Assembly: GCA_024867545.1 (NCBI GenBank)
Contig: JANFNE010000002.1
Span: 62,001 to 126,000 of the forward strand
Length of the DNA stretch: 64,000 bases
Direction: 5' to 3'
Origin: Phytopythium helicoides
Taxonomy: Eukaryota > Oomycota > Peronosporomycetes > Pythiales > Pythiaceae
Shown here: positions 1-10,772 of the stretch, one piece after another
Position numbering within the stretch: position 1 is the stretch's first letter
Layout: each line of letters begins with the position of its first letter
Translations under genes and position numbers: made by a program
The notes under the pieces: generated by a model
Databases searched by the model: none
Told to the model about the DNA's origin: nothing
The model's input: only the letters and a program-made list of their open reading frames with translations

Positions 1-56
1 CGCGTTGAAGCTGGCATTTTGCGTCGAGTTGCAGTCGCCTTTGCTTTGGTGTGTAT

Positions 57-2040
57 CTACAGCTCCTCGTCGGTCGGGATGGCACCTTGCACTACGTGCA
101 GCACCATGCGTTGCCGATGGAACTCCATGTCCTTTTGCGAGAACGACAGAGGCTGCGCGCATAACAAGAAAAGTTAGTAGGGGTGAGCATATGGCATTCG
201 GGTCGACAGATCACGCACCATGTCGCGCGAGAGGTAGTCCGCAAAGATACTCGTGAATACGCCGCAGTCCGAGCCGTTCGCCTGCTGAGGCGTGTCGGGC
301 GTCGTCGGAACGAGCTCCCAGCCCGTCTCGTCGAACGTTTGCTTCTTCTTGTGGTCCATCTCGTCGTGCAAGTATCTGTGCAAGTACAACAAGTCACGAT
401 CCCGCTCGCTCGCTGGGTAAACAAGCTCATGAAAACTAGCACGCACTTGAAAAGCACATTGAGGCACGTCGCCCCGCTTCCGTTCATGGAGTCAAAGTAC
501 TGGATCCGCTTCTCGGTCATGAAAATGACGGCTAGGCACCAGTGTGTCTGCATTCAATACGGTAAGAAGTCAGTCCAAGTCATGATCAACAATAGCACGA
601 ACTCCCATGGCTTACGTTCGAAATGTTGACCGGCACGAAAATCTTGTCCATGGAGAAGATATCAATCTGTCAAGATCGTTTTGAATGGGATTAGCAAGCG
701 AACCAGCAGCAAGATGAGCTCACATCCATGCAGAAGCGTCGCACCTTTCGTGTCCACCGCCGAACGTTGATGAAGTTGTAGCCGCCCTCAGACACCTTCG
801 AGTAGAAAAATGAGTTGAAGAAGTGACTGCGCTTGGTGAGCACGCCTTCCTTCACAAGCTTCTCGTCGCGGTCATTGAGCATCTGAAACCAGAAATTGAT
901 GACCTGCCAATCCACAAACCGTAATGCGTAAGGTCCTTTCCAGGGATAACAAAAGAGGCATACACACGCACCTCGTCATTCAGCCACTGAAGTGGATGCA
1001 GGCACTGGAGATGTCGACGCGTGATATCCACGCTGTACTTCTGGATCAACACTCGCTCCATTGGGCCGTTCGACATGGCATCCTTGACGACTGCAAGCTG
1101 CTCCGGTGGCAGCTCTTTCTTTCTCAGAGCGCGTTCAGCTGCATCGAATACATCCTCGGCAATTTCGTATGCGAGGTCGAGCAGCACATCCTCGATCAGT
1201 GTCTGCACAAAGCGAAATAAAAGTTAGCAATGCACACGCACACACGAAAAAGCAAACGTCTTCTTGCATTTGCTTCTCGCTGGGCAAAGCGGTCGTAGAA
1301 GAGCTCGTCCGACTTCTGCGTCCTCGACAAGTTCTGCTGCTTGAGTTTCTCTGCAGGTGTGTGAAAGTTAGCACAATATTCAGACTATCTAGCAAGCGCA
1401 GTTAACGCACCTTCGAGCTCCTGGATCTCGTCCTCATTCTTTGTCTGGTGTGTCTTGTACTGGAAATCGCTCCCGAACCGATGGTGTAGCCGTTCCTATC
1501 GTCACGATTCTCGTCAGCATATCCTCCCATCGCCTCAAAGTCCAAAATGCCAGCTACCGGCTCTGGCTTGGACAGCGTGTTCCCCATGAGCAGCCGCTGC
1601 GCCGACTTGGTGAATGTCTCGGGAACCAGCGACCGCTTGCTGGTCTGTGCCTTGAGCTTGCGTCGCAGCTCCTCGTTCTTGCGCTTGAGCAGCTGCACGT
1701 GGTCCTCCGCGCCAAACGGCGACGTCTTCTGTCGTTTAGCGTCTCGCTCGCCGTACTCCTCGCCGTCGACCTTCTGCAGCAGCCGGAGATACGCCTCTCG
1801 ACTCTGGAAGCGCTCTCTCTCCGCCGACGTGCTGATGGCGCTCCGCGCCTCCTTGAGCGACGGCTTGATGACCGCGACTGGGTGCTGCTTCCACAGCCGC
1901 TGGCTCTCGCGTCTGGCGTCGTCCACGCGCCACTGAAGGCTCCACGCGTCCAGCTGCGTCTGCAGCTCCTGCGTAACCAGCGCAGCAACGCGTGAGTCAG
2001 CGGGGAACTAGCAGGAGATGGTCTGCACCTTCGCTACCAT
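57..2040 (-). CDS. SUMO-specific (Ulp1/SENP-type) cysteine protease
   Basis: This multi-exon gene encodes a C48-family peptidase, which cleaves SUMO precursors or SUMO conjugates. The catalytic half is clear. LQWLNDEV runs across a splice into VINFWFQML, the Ulp1 substrate-groove motif. HWCLAVIF supplies the catalytic His, IQYFDSM the Asp, and PQQANGSDCGVF the oxyanion Gln and nucleophilic Cys. The N-terminal third is charged, with a likely coiled coil (KRKNEELRRKLKAQ). The last intron starts at GTGCGTGAT and ends at GCGCAG with a CTAAC branch site. The final exon then encodes PLSFSQKDMEFHRQRM and ends in DEEL at the stop at 57-59. I place the start at the ATG at 2038-2040, where a short first exon (MVAK) joins ELQTQLD. 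This start is less certain than the rest; the ATG at 1926 is the alternative. Exon joins in the middle were inferred from frame. Confidence 0.85.
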
Positions 2041-2235
2041 TTTGGCGCCGAGCAAACTGCGAGCGATGGAGGGGCGTGAATACTGAGTCTCAGTATGCTA
2101 GTTTTGAAAAATGTGTGGATTCTGGTTGACTTCATGCTGAGAGAGCAAAGTGATGAAGGAAATCGTGTTCCTGCTCATAAATCAAGCGCTACGCTACTTT
2201 GGAAACGCACTGCCGATCAACATGCAAGTGAAAAC

Positions 2236-3486
2236 CTACTCGTCGCTAAAGTCGGCTTTCGAGGTGGCGGCAACAATGGCGGGGTGGCTGAGGAGCTCTT
2301 GAGGTGTTAAGCGCTGCGAGGGATCCTTGTCCAATAATCCGCGCACAATCTCCTTGACTTCCTCTGGCACGTTGTCCCATTCTGGAAGAAGGAAAGACAC
2401 CTGGTCGGACGTGATGCGCTGCAGGATTTGTTCTTCGCTGGAGCAGCCCATGAGGTCAAATGGATGGCGTCCAGACAGCATGATGTATAGGATGCAGCCA
2501 AGAGCCCACGCGTCCATCGCTGCCGTCATGCTCTGCTGCTCCAGAACCTCTGGCGACCAGTAGGTGCGCGTACCTGACAGCACCACAGGGCGACTAGTTT
2601 TTGATGGCTCGGGCCGAGACACTCGGCCGGCAGAGCCAAAGTCGATAATCTTGAGCACAACGTCGTTCGGTTCGGCTGAAGCAACGTCCTGCTGCAGCTC
2701 GGTGTTTTCTGGGATGGTCACCATGATATTTTCAGGCTTCAAGTCTCGGTGGATGAGGTCGATACTGCTCATGAAAACGAGTGCTTGGGCCAATTGCGCC
2801 ACCAGCTGGAGCGCGTCCGACGTGGCAAGAGTGTGGCGCTTCTTCATGTAGGAGAAGAGCGAGTCGCCGCGCACGTTCTCCATTACGAGGTAGTGAAAGC
2901 CATTCTCAAAGTACGATCGATCGTACGCGACCACGTTCGGGTGCCCTCCCATTTGCTCGATGCGCGCGAGCGCGTCCTGTTCGCGAGCCACTTCAGCCAT
3001 GTAGTTCGGCAGGTCCTGCACAATCTTGACCGCAAACTCGTCTCCTGTCGCCTTGTTCCGGCACAGCATCACGACGCCAAACGCGCCCGCGCCAAGCAAG
3101 TTCCGCATCTCGAACGCGTCCTCAAATCCTGCCGACACGTCTTCACCTTCGCACGACGGCGACGTCGGGTCCACCGAGCCCTCAAACTCCTGCAGCGACT
3201 CGCAAAGCGCCGCCGCAGTCGCTCCAATCGCGCTAACACCTGCTAGCGCCACAATCGCAGAGCCAAACGACGCTCCATCGCCGCTATCGTAGCCTTGGGA
3301 CCCGCTTGAGCTCGAACGAACCGCCAGCAGCCGCACCGAGCGACCGCTGCGAGCCGCTAGTGACGAACTTTGGCGTTGAAGGATCAACACTTGCGCCGCT
3401 CGAGCGGCGTTCGCGGCGACGGCGGCCGCGATCGACCGGCTGCGAGGCAGCAAGCGCTTCAGCGAGCGCACCAGCTGCGCTTCCAT
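2236..3486 (-). CDS. serine/threonine protein kinase with putative mitochondrial presequence
   Basis: A single exon of 416 codons holds a complete kinase domain from about residue 130 to 400. Seen in order are the glycine loop GAGAFGVVML, the Lys motif AVKIV, the catalytic loop HRDLKPENIMV, the Mg-binding DFGSAG, the activation segment GTRTYWSPEVL (SPE in place of APE) and DAWALGCILYIMLSG. All catalytic residues are present, so it should be active. The arrangement is closest to the CAMK group, but no calmodulin-binding or EF-hand region follows, because the protein ends about 15 residues after the kinase. The first 35 residues are rich in Arg, Ala, Ser and Leu with almost no acid, which resembles a mitochondrial targeting sequence. 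An Ala/Val-rich stretch around residues 75-92 (SAIVALAGVSAIGATAAAL) could be a membrane anchor. Substrates are unknown. Confidence 0.85.
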   Translation of the reverse strand: MEAQLVRSLKRLLPRSRSIAAAVAANAARAAQVLILQRQSSSLAARSGRSVRLLAVRSSSSGSQGYDSGDGASFGSAIVALAGVSAIGATAAALCESLQEFEGSVDPTSPSCEGEDVSAGFEDAFEMRNLLGAGAFGVVMLCRNKATGDEFAVKIVQDLPNYMAEVAREQDALARIEQMGGHPNVVAYDRSYFENGFHYLVMENVRGDSLFSYMKKRHTLATSDALQLVAQLAQALVFMSSIDLIHRDLKPENIMVTIPENTELQQDVASAEPNDVVLKIIDFGSAGRVSRPEPSKTSRPVVLSGTRTYWSPEVLEQQSMTAAMDAWALGCILYIMLSGRHPFDLMGCSSEEQILQRITSDQVSFLLPEWDNVPEEVKEIVRGLLDKDPSQRLTPQELLSHPAIVAATSKADFSDE

Positions 3487-4061
3487 GGCGTCGAGCGAAG
3501 CTGTAGGACTGCACGAGAGGATGGAGGCGAGCTACGCGGCGACAGCTTGGGCTCCACCGTGCATCTCCGAGTGTGGCACGCAATGACCATCCGAACACGC
3601 GGGGTTACGCGGAAACGGCTGTCCTCATTGAGCAACTTCTAGGTGATTGATGCTGGGTTTTGTATGGGGGTACGGATGTAGAGGGGGATTCGAGAACTCT
3701 CAAGCTGCAACTGGTGCATGGCAGCGCAAGGCGACCGCATGGCTTCTTCAAGGTCGGAAACTCTACCTCTCCCACGTGTCTGCGTGCGATTGCTCGATAC
3801 TGCTGTCATAGAAAAATGCTCCGCTTGCTTCGAATAGCTGTGGGCACGCGTCGAGTACTGGACGCACCCCCTCGAAACTGCCTGCAGTCGTCAGGGTACG
3901 CGGAGTCTACTTTGGGATTGTGCCTGTGCACCGCGTCAAAATCCTCCCTCACCACCCTACCATTTGTATTTATCGTCAATACTTCTGCGACAATTGATCC
4001 TTTTATTTGGTCTCGAAGGAGGCAAAGGACGTGCCACGCATGCCACATCACTGGAGCCATC
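3487..4061. promoter_or_regulatory. divergent intergenic region, kinase / WD-like gene
   Basis: These 575 bases separate two divergently transcribed genes and must hold both promoters. I see no convincing coding sequence, RNA gene or repeat. Open frames run through it but have no family resemblance. Confidence 0.4.
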
Positions 4062-5318
4062 ATGAACTTCGGCGTCCCTGGGGCTGCCGGGAACGCTGAG
4101 CTCCGCGTGCTCCGCGCGCAGCTGCGCGGGCTGCGGCCATCGCCGGCCTGGAACGGGACGCTGGCAGCGCCTGCGGGCCGCTCGGCGTCAGGTTTCGTCA
4201 GCGTCGCGACGGACAGCGGCGCGGTGGTCGTCGTGGCACTTGGAGCTGCGGATGGCACATCGACTGACAGCTGTACGACGGGTGCTTGGCTATGAAGTGG
4301 CGATGGAGGTGGGGCTAATTGGATCAGTGGGGGATTTGAAGCAGCTGTGAGGGTGAGGAAGGTGCTGGCTCCGCAGGGGACTGCGACGTGTGATAGTCCA
4401 GCGCAATGCTGGTCGAGCGATGGACGCTGGCTCGCGGTGGCGTTCGGCTGCGTTGTTGCGGTGTACGACGCTCGAGAAGAGTTTGAGCAGCGAGCGAGCT
4501 TCCGTCTGCGCTACAGCGCTGCGTCGATTGCGATCAGCTGCCTTCAAGAGTCAGGCGACAGTGGCGAGAAGTGTGAGCTGGTTGTCGGCACTTCACTCGG
4601 CGCGATGCGTTTCCAATTCGACTTGGCAGTGGAGTCGGCAGAGATTCAAGACGGAAGCACAGAGCCAAAGACCCCGACGGGATCAGCATACGCGGATATT
4701 GCCATCGGGCTAGTTACGACGTCTTCGGACGGAAGATTCGTCGCCCTGGGCTCAGTAGACGGCCGGGTATTCGTTCGAGACCTGCTTGCGCCTGCTTCAA
4801 GCGACGAAGAGAGTGGTTTCGGCGTTGAAATGCTGCGGCGGTTGCTTCCGTCTCCTCGAGTGACCGGTCTGGCGTTTTCGCCGAGCAATCAAGAGCTGCT
4901 GGCTGCGACGCGCAAGGGGAACGTGTTTATATACTCCTTTCACCCAGCGACAGAGACCTGGGATTGGCCGGAAGCGGTTCGCCATCTCGCCGAAAACCCG
5001 AAGAGCAGCAGTGCAGCCGCTTCTTCACAGACGCTTGCTTCGTGGTGGACATCAAGTGTCATCGCACTCTGCTCGCGAACAGAGCTCTCAAGGATAGAGC
5101 TGCTCGATGTGACATCGGGCAAGACGCTGCACATTCTCAACTTCCGCACCGATTCACGACGAGGAAGCCTAGCAGCCCATGGCAAAGGCAGCAACGAGTG
5201 GAGCGAGCAGCCATTGGTCACTGGCATGTGTCGTTTTAGAGATCAGCTGCTGTGCCACGACTCGAGCTGCAGCATCCTGACTATTGCCTGGCCCTTCCTA
5301 GCAGCACTAGAGAGATAA
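4062..5318 (+). CDS. WD40/beta-propeller-like protein, function unknown
   Basis: Two exons (4062-4281 and 4345-5318) give a 397-residue protein. The 63-nt intron begins GTGCTTGG, has a CTAAT branch site and ends GAAGCAG; removing it skips an in-frame TGA at 4293. The protein looks like a degenerate beta-propeller. Blades show as CWSSDGRWLAVAFGCVVAVYD, LVTTSSDGRFVALGSVDGRVFVRDL and GLAFSPSNQELLAATRKGNVFIYSF, the last two being typical WD40-style repeats without the full GH-WD signature. There is no signal peptide or membrane segment. Such proteins are usually scaffolds in larger complexes. I do not recognise the orthologue group. The start ATG is the first in frame after the upstream stop-rich region and could be placed differently. 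Confidence 0.7.
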
Positions 5319-5899
5319 CAGCAGTAGGTGCGAGGCGATTCACGTCTGACAAGTTGAAGTCGATCGGCATTTGTGAGGAGCACTCGACTAAACCAGACAG
5401 ACAGATGTGTCATCGGCACCGCCACTGCAACTTGAAGAACACCATCTGTCCATTCGACTGCTGCAAGCAACGCAGCCATGTACTGTACTCGCGTACGTAT
5501 ATCATGTGGTTCTCAGTCGTCATGGCGTCCAGAACCCATTGTCGCCTTTCACATGTCCAAGCACGATCCGTCCAGACGCTGCGCACTCGCCAAGCGGCGG
5601 CGCCCCGTGGAAAAACGCGACTCTACTGATCCAATGATCTCATTCGACAAATCTTTTGAAAAAAAAATCCACGCGACCATACATTCCCTCAATCAGAAAA
5701 TAGCTCAGATCTCCTCCGATCGCTTCCCGCTGAAAAATAACCCATCTCAACTGACGCAAAGTCAGTACTATTGTCCCATTTGCGTAACGGCTGCGCGTCT
5801 GCTCGGCTGCCATCCTGATCCGCAGGTGCCACACCCACCAGCGAGGTGGCTGGCTGGCTGCGCGTCCATGGAGGGCACTCGCGCTTCCTCCACCTAGAG
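5319..5899. promoter_or_regulatory. intergenic region upstream of the membrane-protein gene
   Basis: A gap of 581 bases between two tandem genes on the same strand. No coding content is recognised. It carries a 15-mer made of G, nine A and TCCAC at 5658-5672 that also occurs at 10512-10526, in the same orientation and at a similar distance before the next plus-strand start (242 and 261 bases). This may be a shared promoter element. Confidence 0.35.
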
Positions 5900-6952
5900 A
5901 TGACGCCCGCCCTGCCGCCCAGCCGCGACCTGCTGTTCGCCTGCAGCCTGGTGCTGGCGTGCGCGGGGCTGCTGCCACTGCTCGAGTTTGCGCACGCGCC
6001 GCCGGCTCATTCGGCGACTGGCGTCATGGAGGAGACGGCGATCGCGTTGGCTGCGCTCGCGCCTGCAGACCGCAGCGCGCTGCTGCTGTCGGGCGTGCTG
6101 GCCGCGCTGGGCGTGGCGCTGCTGCTGCTGCAGCTGGCGCCGCCGCTCTCGGCCGCGCACACGCTGCAGGCGCTGCGCATGGCGCTGCTGGGCGTTGGCG
6201 CTGCGGTCGTGGCCACCGGCGCGGTGCTGACGCTGAAGCTTGCTGGGGATGCCGGCGTGACACCGTCCGTGTGGCACTCGGAGCAGTTCGCGGCCAGTGA
6301 GCTCGCGTTCGAGCAGCAGATCAACGACCTCTTCTGCCACGCCAAGGGCCGAGACGTGTGCGACTTTGGATCCATCGCCGACGCGCGCCAGGTCTTCCCC
6401 ATCCGTCAGTGGCCCGTGGGCTCCGACAGACAGCCGGGTAAGCGCGTGGCCGCCAGCTGCGACGGATTCACGGACAACGTGCACCAGTGGGGCTACCCCG
6501 TCAAGATGGAGGTCTGCCGAGTCTGCGCCGACATCCGCGACCACACCTCGCAGCTGGAAGAGAGCTGGAAGCGCCGGTACCCGAACGGCGTGCAGGACCC
6601 GATCGTGCAGCTGCAGCAGGTCGTCCCTAGACTCTCGATCGGCGAGCTCATGTGGTGCGGAGACTACCTCAAGCAGCGCTCATCATCCGACAGCGACCCG
6701 TCGGAGGATCTCTCTGCCAAGGCCATGCTCAGCGCCGACCAGTCGCCGTACCGAGCCCATCGCGCAGCGTTTCGAGAGCTGCTAGGCTTCGCCAACACGT
6801 CGCTCGGATCGCCGCTCCAATCGGTCACCCGCGTGCTTCAAGTGCTGCTGGTCGCGAGTGTTGGCAGCGGCTGGGCCATCCGCAAGTGGACGTCGGATCT
6901 CGAGCGGAGCGTTCTGCTCTCGACTTCGAAGCTCGCATCTCACGAGTAGGAG
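5900..6952 (+). CDS. multi-pass membrane protein with extracytoplasmic Cys-rich region, unknown family
   Basis: The single-exon protein of about 350 residues starts at MTPALPPSRD; an upstream in-frame ATG at 5846 is possible but gives an unlikely N-terminus. Hydrophobic segments lie near residues 10-30 (LLFACSLVLACAGLLPLLEF), 60-82 (LLLSGVLAALGVALLLLQLA) and 92-118 (ALRMALLGVGAAVVATGAVL). A final one near the C-terminus (VLQVLLVASVGSGWAI) makes four in all. Between the third and fourth is a soluble region of about 170 residues containing Cys in DLFCHAKGRDVCDF, ASCDGF, EVCRVCADI and LMWCGDYL. Four membrane segments with a large cysteine-rich loop before the last one resemble tetraspanin topology, and DLFCHAKG is where a tetraspanin large loop would begin. 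The CCG motif of true tetraspanins is absent, so I only call it tetraspanin-like in layout. Confidence 0.7.
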
Positions 6953-7113
6953 AGCTAGCTGGTGATCATTCGTATATCTCTGTACGTGCATTTTCAAAAG
7001 TAAGTTATGATATCCTTTGCAAACGGAGTTCAGGCGTCTACCCCGCGGTCCATTCAGCGAGAACGAGGCAAGGTGGCCGCTGTGTACATCCCCGCCACCA
7101 ACCCCGTCAAGCT

Positions 7114-10100
7114 CTAACTTGAACCGCCCCACATGTACTTGTAGATGGATGACGCGCCACTCGAAAGTGAGCTCGCGACCGTCGAGACCGTTGCCTCCAC
7201 TGCCTCCACGCCGATCTTGACCGACGACCCGACCGATGTCATGCCCTTCGACACAGTCTTTTCATTTGCATGTGCGTGCACAAAGTCGCTCAGCTTGAGC
7301 CCGATTCGCTCGTTCAGCTTTCCCTCCATCCGGAGCATCAGTGCCGTGGCCGCTTCATCGTCACTCTGTCCCGGCAGGAACCGCTCGACAACGAACGCCT
7401 CAAGATCGCTCTGGGTGTAGTTCATATCAAAGTCCGTAATCTCCGGTATCGCTTTGACCACGAGCGTGAGCATAATCATGAACAGGCTGACGTGTCGTCG
7501 CAAACAGTTGAAGGCGATGACACAGAGCTTCTTGAACTGCTCAAACTGTGCTGTTTGGGTGCCGCCCAGCGCCTCAATCATGTAGTGATCAAGTCGCATT
7601 GGAGGCTGCAGCGGCTTTGGATCCTTGCCAAGGATAAAACCATAGTCGATGTGGAACAAGATGCCATCCTTTGTGAGCATAACATTGTCCGCGTGCCGGT
7701 CGCCGACACCCAGCAAAAACGTGATGACTGTGTAGGCGGCGAGACTTTCGCGAAACGACGCCGAGATCTCACTGAGTGTTCGATGACCATTGTAGTGGTG
7801 AAGAAAGTTCATGATGCTGCCATGGTCCCGAATGATCGAATACAGCGTGTGGGCATTCTCCACAATCTCGATCAACCCGTCAAAGCTGCTAGTCGGCACC
7901 ACACGGTAGGTCACGAGGGGGATGTCGAGACGCGTTTCTTGCTTCAGGATTTGGTACATGACATTGATGATGTTCTGCACGATCGCGTCCTTCCGAAGAT
8001 CATCGCGCTTGTACATGAGTCTATAGTGCGGAAGCTTCTGGGTGCGCCTCCGTAGGCTCCTGCTCATTGCAGATGCGCCACCGATGCGCTTCGGAGACAC
8101 CGCCATATCTGCCGTTCCCTCCAGCAACGCTACCACATCTGCGTCTTCATCCTCTTCGCGTACTACACCCGTACACGTGATAACCATCGGTGCCTCGGCG
8201 CTACGCTTGACTTCAATAGACTTATAGTTGACTCCGCTTATCTTCACGAGCGGGTCGACAGGGAGGCGTAGTAATCGCGGGATACTACCATTCTGTCGTT
8301 GATAGTTGGAGCCATCTTGATTAGCAGTTCCGTTCCGACGACGCAAGTCCTCAAATAAGCCGGCTTTCTCCGTGTAGCTGCGAAATAAAGCGCGAACCTC
8401 ACGGACGGGGATTCGCGGCGGAAGTTTCCACATCAAATCAATAAACTCCTGGCCACGTAGCAGTTGCTCCGTAATGTCGTCTTCATCGGAGCGGCGGGGA
8501 TCTCCATACGAGCTGGACGTAGTAGCGACGACAGAATTGTTTTTAAACTGCGCGAGTGTCAACAGCAAACGCTGTTTCATCCCGTCAAATTTTCGCCGGC
8601 AAGACGCGTCTTCCGCCATAACAGTAAGTCCCCAATACAGGTCGTAGCAAAAGCGCACGTCACACTGGGCTTGGCGGATGAGCGCCTGTCCCAACTTGCT
8701 CTCCGGTGCATTTGGCTCCACACTCAAGCTATGAAGCAGCACCGACAAGTAGCTCCACCACTCGTTTTCCGAAGCAGTCTTCAATAGCGCATCAACCGCA
8801 ATTGCACGTAGGCGAACGTCACGAATCGTCTCGTCCGCTAGAATCTCTAGCGCGTCCACACTTGTCAGTTGCGGTTGGCATAGTCGTGAGCACATTGTCA
8901 GCATGCACTTGTTCTTGCGTTCTTGCTGCATGAGCACCAACACTTCCTCGACTAGAGCCCGATTTTTGCTGACCTTGCCATTTTCAGATTGAGTTGTCTC
9001 GGGGTCGTTTGGTGACTCTCCGTCATCACTGTCGAATTCCCGTGAAAAGTCGATTGCCTTGATGAGCTGCAACATCCACTTGGTGTGTCCACCCAAGAAC
9101 TTTCGATTGATGATAAGTTGTGCCTTCTCACGTTCCGATAATCGATGCGTTGGCAGATAGTACTGAATCTGCCGAAACATTGACAAGCACATGATGGATG
9201 CGCGGTGCCACTTGCGGCACACCTGTCCAAGCGTGCGAAGCTCCTGCAAGTCAAACTCGCAGAGTTCGAACACCTTCACAGTGTTGTAATGGTGTCGCCG
9301 CTGCTGCAGCGCACTCGCACAGTCGTCGCACACACGTTGAAGAACGCTGCCATCAGGAACATGGGCCGAAACATACGCGCTTGTCGACGGTACAGCTCCC
9401 CCTCCGGTGCCGCTAGAACTCAACGATCCGGAACTGCTAGTTCGCGATCTGCTAGGCGTAAACTTGCTGATGGCATTTGTTTGCTGCAGCCGCTGTACCT
9501 CTTTCAGGAACTTCTCCTGCTGCTGCTCTGGAGTGAGCCTGTGGGCGTTTTCAGAAAACCCACCAATCTCGTAGCTTGCACCAACTCCTGCCGGGTCCGA
9601 TGCAGATTTGGACGAAAGCAGATACCAGCTGATATTGCCAATGAGGCCCGAAGCGTTCGACGTGATCGAGTTCCCAGACGCTGGCGTCACTGGCGTTGAT
9701 TCGTAGTCGGCAGGAATCACGACACGCTGGCTGGAGCACGAGGAGCAGAAAATTCTGCCGCAGGCACTGCGTAGACACGGCAAAAGCTGTGGGTCAGGAG
9801 CTGCAAGGCGATCATTCTATGGTGTACCGCTTTCACTCACCGGCAGTGGTGCTTGCGCACGAGCAGCGAGAAGACCGCGTGGCACTTGAAGCACGCGAAG
9901 ACCGCGTCGTCCTGCACCCACGAGGACAGCCTCCTGGGCTGCACAAACCTGTAGACGTCCTGTCCGAGCTGTCCGTCGTCTCCGGTCGCCCACTCCTCGT
10001 CCTCGCTGCTGCCCGCGGTCCCTGCGCGCCGCGAGCGCGTCTGGTACCGCTGGCTGTCGTCCATGCTGCTACTTCCGCTGACCTCCAGCTGCTCTTCGTT

Positions 10101-10313
10101 CTCGTACACCGAGTCCAGCATGCCTCCATTGCCGTTGAGGAACGGCGACGCGCGGCTCCCGGCCGTCGGCGGCGTCTGGCGGGCGCCTCGCGCAGCACCG
10201 AGCGGCTGCTGGCGGCGCCGCCGCTGCTGGAACGAGCTGCGCGCCTCGAGGATCTGCGAGAACGACAAGTCCACGGCCGCGCCATCGCTGCGCCGGTCGG
10301 GCGGCCCGTACAT
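7114..10313 (-). CDS. FYVE-domain phosphatidylinositol 3-kinase (class III-like kinase domain)
   Basis: Two exons (9841-10313 and 7114-9766) encode 1041 residues; the 74-nt intron starts GTGAGTG and ends TACGCAG. The splice falls inside a FYVE zinc finger and restores it: WVQDD, CFKC, RKHHCR joined to ACG, then CSSC and RVVIP. The R/KHHCR pocket is what binds PI3P. A helical PIK region follows. Near residues 840-870 the lipid-kinase catalytic site reads GVGDRHADNVML and HIDYGFILGKDPKPLQPPM. The KPLPPPM-type activation loop is that of Vps34-like enzymes, which make PI3P from phosphatidylinositol. There is no C2 domain, and a Ser-rich tail follows the kinase. The enzyme thus carries a reader for its own likely product. 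The start is the ATG at 10311-10313; the reading frame extends further upstream without another ATG. Action on endosomal membranes is inferred. Confidence 0.88.
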
Positions 10314-10772
10314 GGTCGTCACCGAGCGCGCGCTTGAGCGCCGTCTTTTCTCGGCTTCTCGCGGTTTCCCCTTCTTCCGACGGCTGCAAAAGTTCTTTGA
10401 CTGCTGTATTTCAGCCAATCACACATCTTGAGTGGCATAAACGCGCGTGGATTGGTCAGAATAGGATGGCTCGTGTTGATCTTCACTCCTCGCTTCCCGC
10501 ACGTACAGTATGAAAAAAAAATCCACCCGTTTCACGACATTCAGCCAATCCGGAGGCTCGTTCTCGGATCGTGCGCGATTTGGCGAGCGCCGATTGGTCA
10601 AAAGTGCGCATGACGGCCGCTCGCTGGTGGTGGTGAAAGGGGAAGCAAAGAACGCGGAAGGGGGAGGAACCGGCGGCTCACTGCTTCACTTTCGCTTTGG
10701 TTTCCTCGAGAAAGAGCGGCCGCCTCCCCTCGAACTCCCTCGCCAGCCCCGCCAAGCCCCACCCCGCCAACC
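10314..10772. promoter_or_regulatory. bidirectional promoter with two TCAGCCAATC CCAAT boxes
   Basis: This gap of 459 bases lies between the divergent FYVE-PI3K and HVA22 genes. TCAGCCAATC occurs at 10411-10420 and again at 10541-10550. Two inverted ATTGGTCA copies lie near 10450 and 10592. Such a density of CCAAT-type elements supports a shared promoter. The A9 tract at 10513-10521 lies between them. Confidence 0.6.

Noticed and set aside
4293..4295. In-frame TGA in the WD-like gene, suggesting a pseudogene
   Set aside because: It lies in a 63-nt intron with good donor, branch site and acceptor; splicing keeps the frame.
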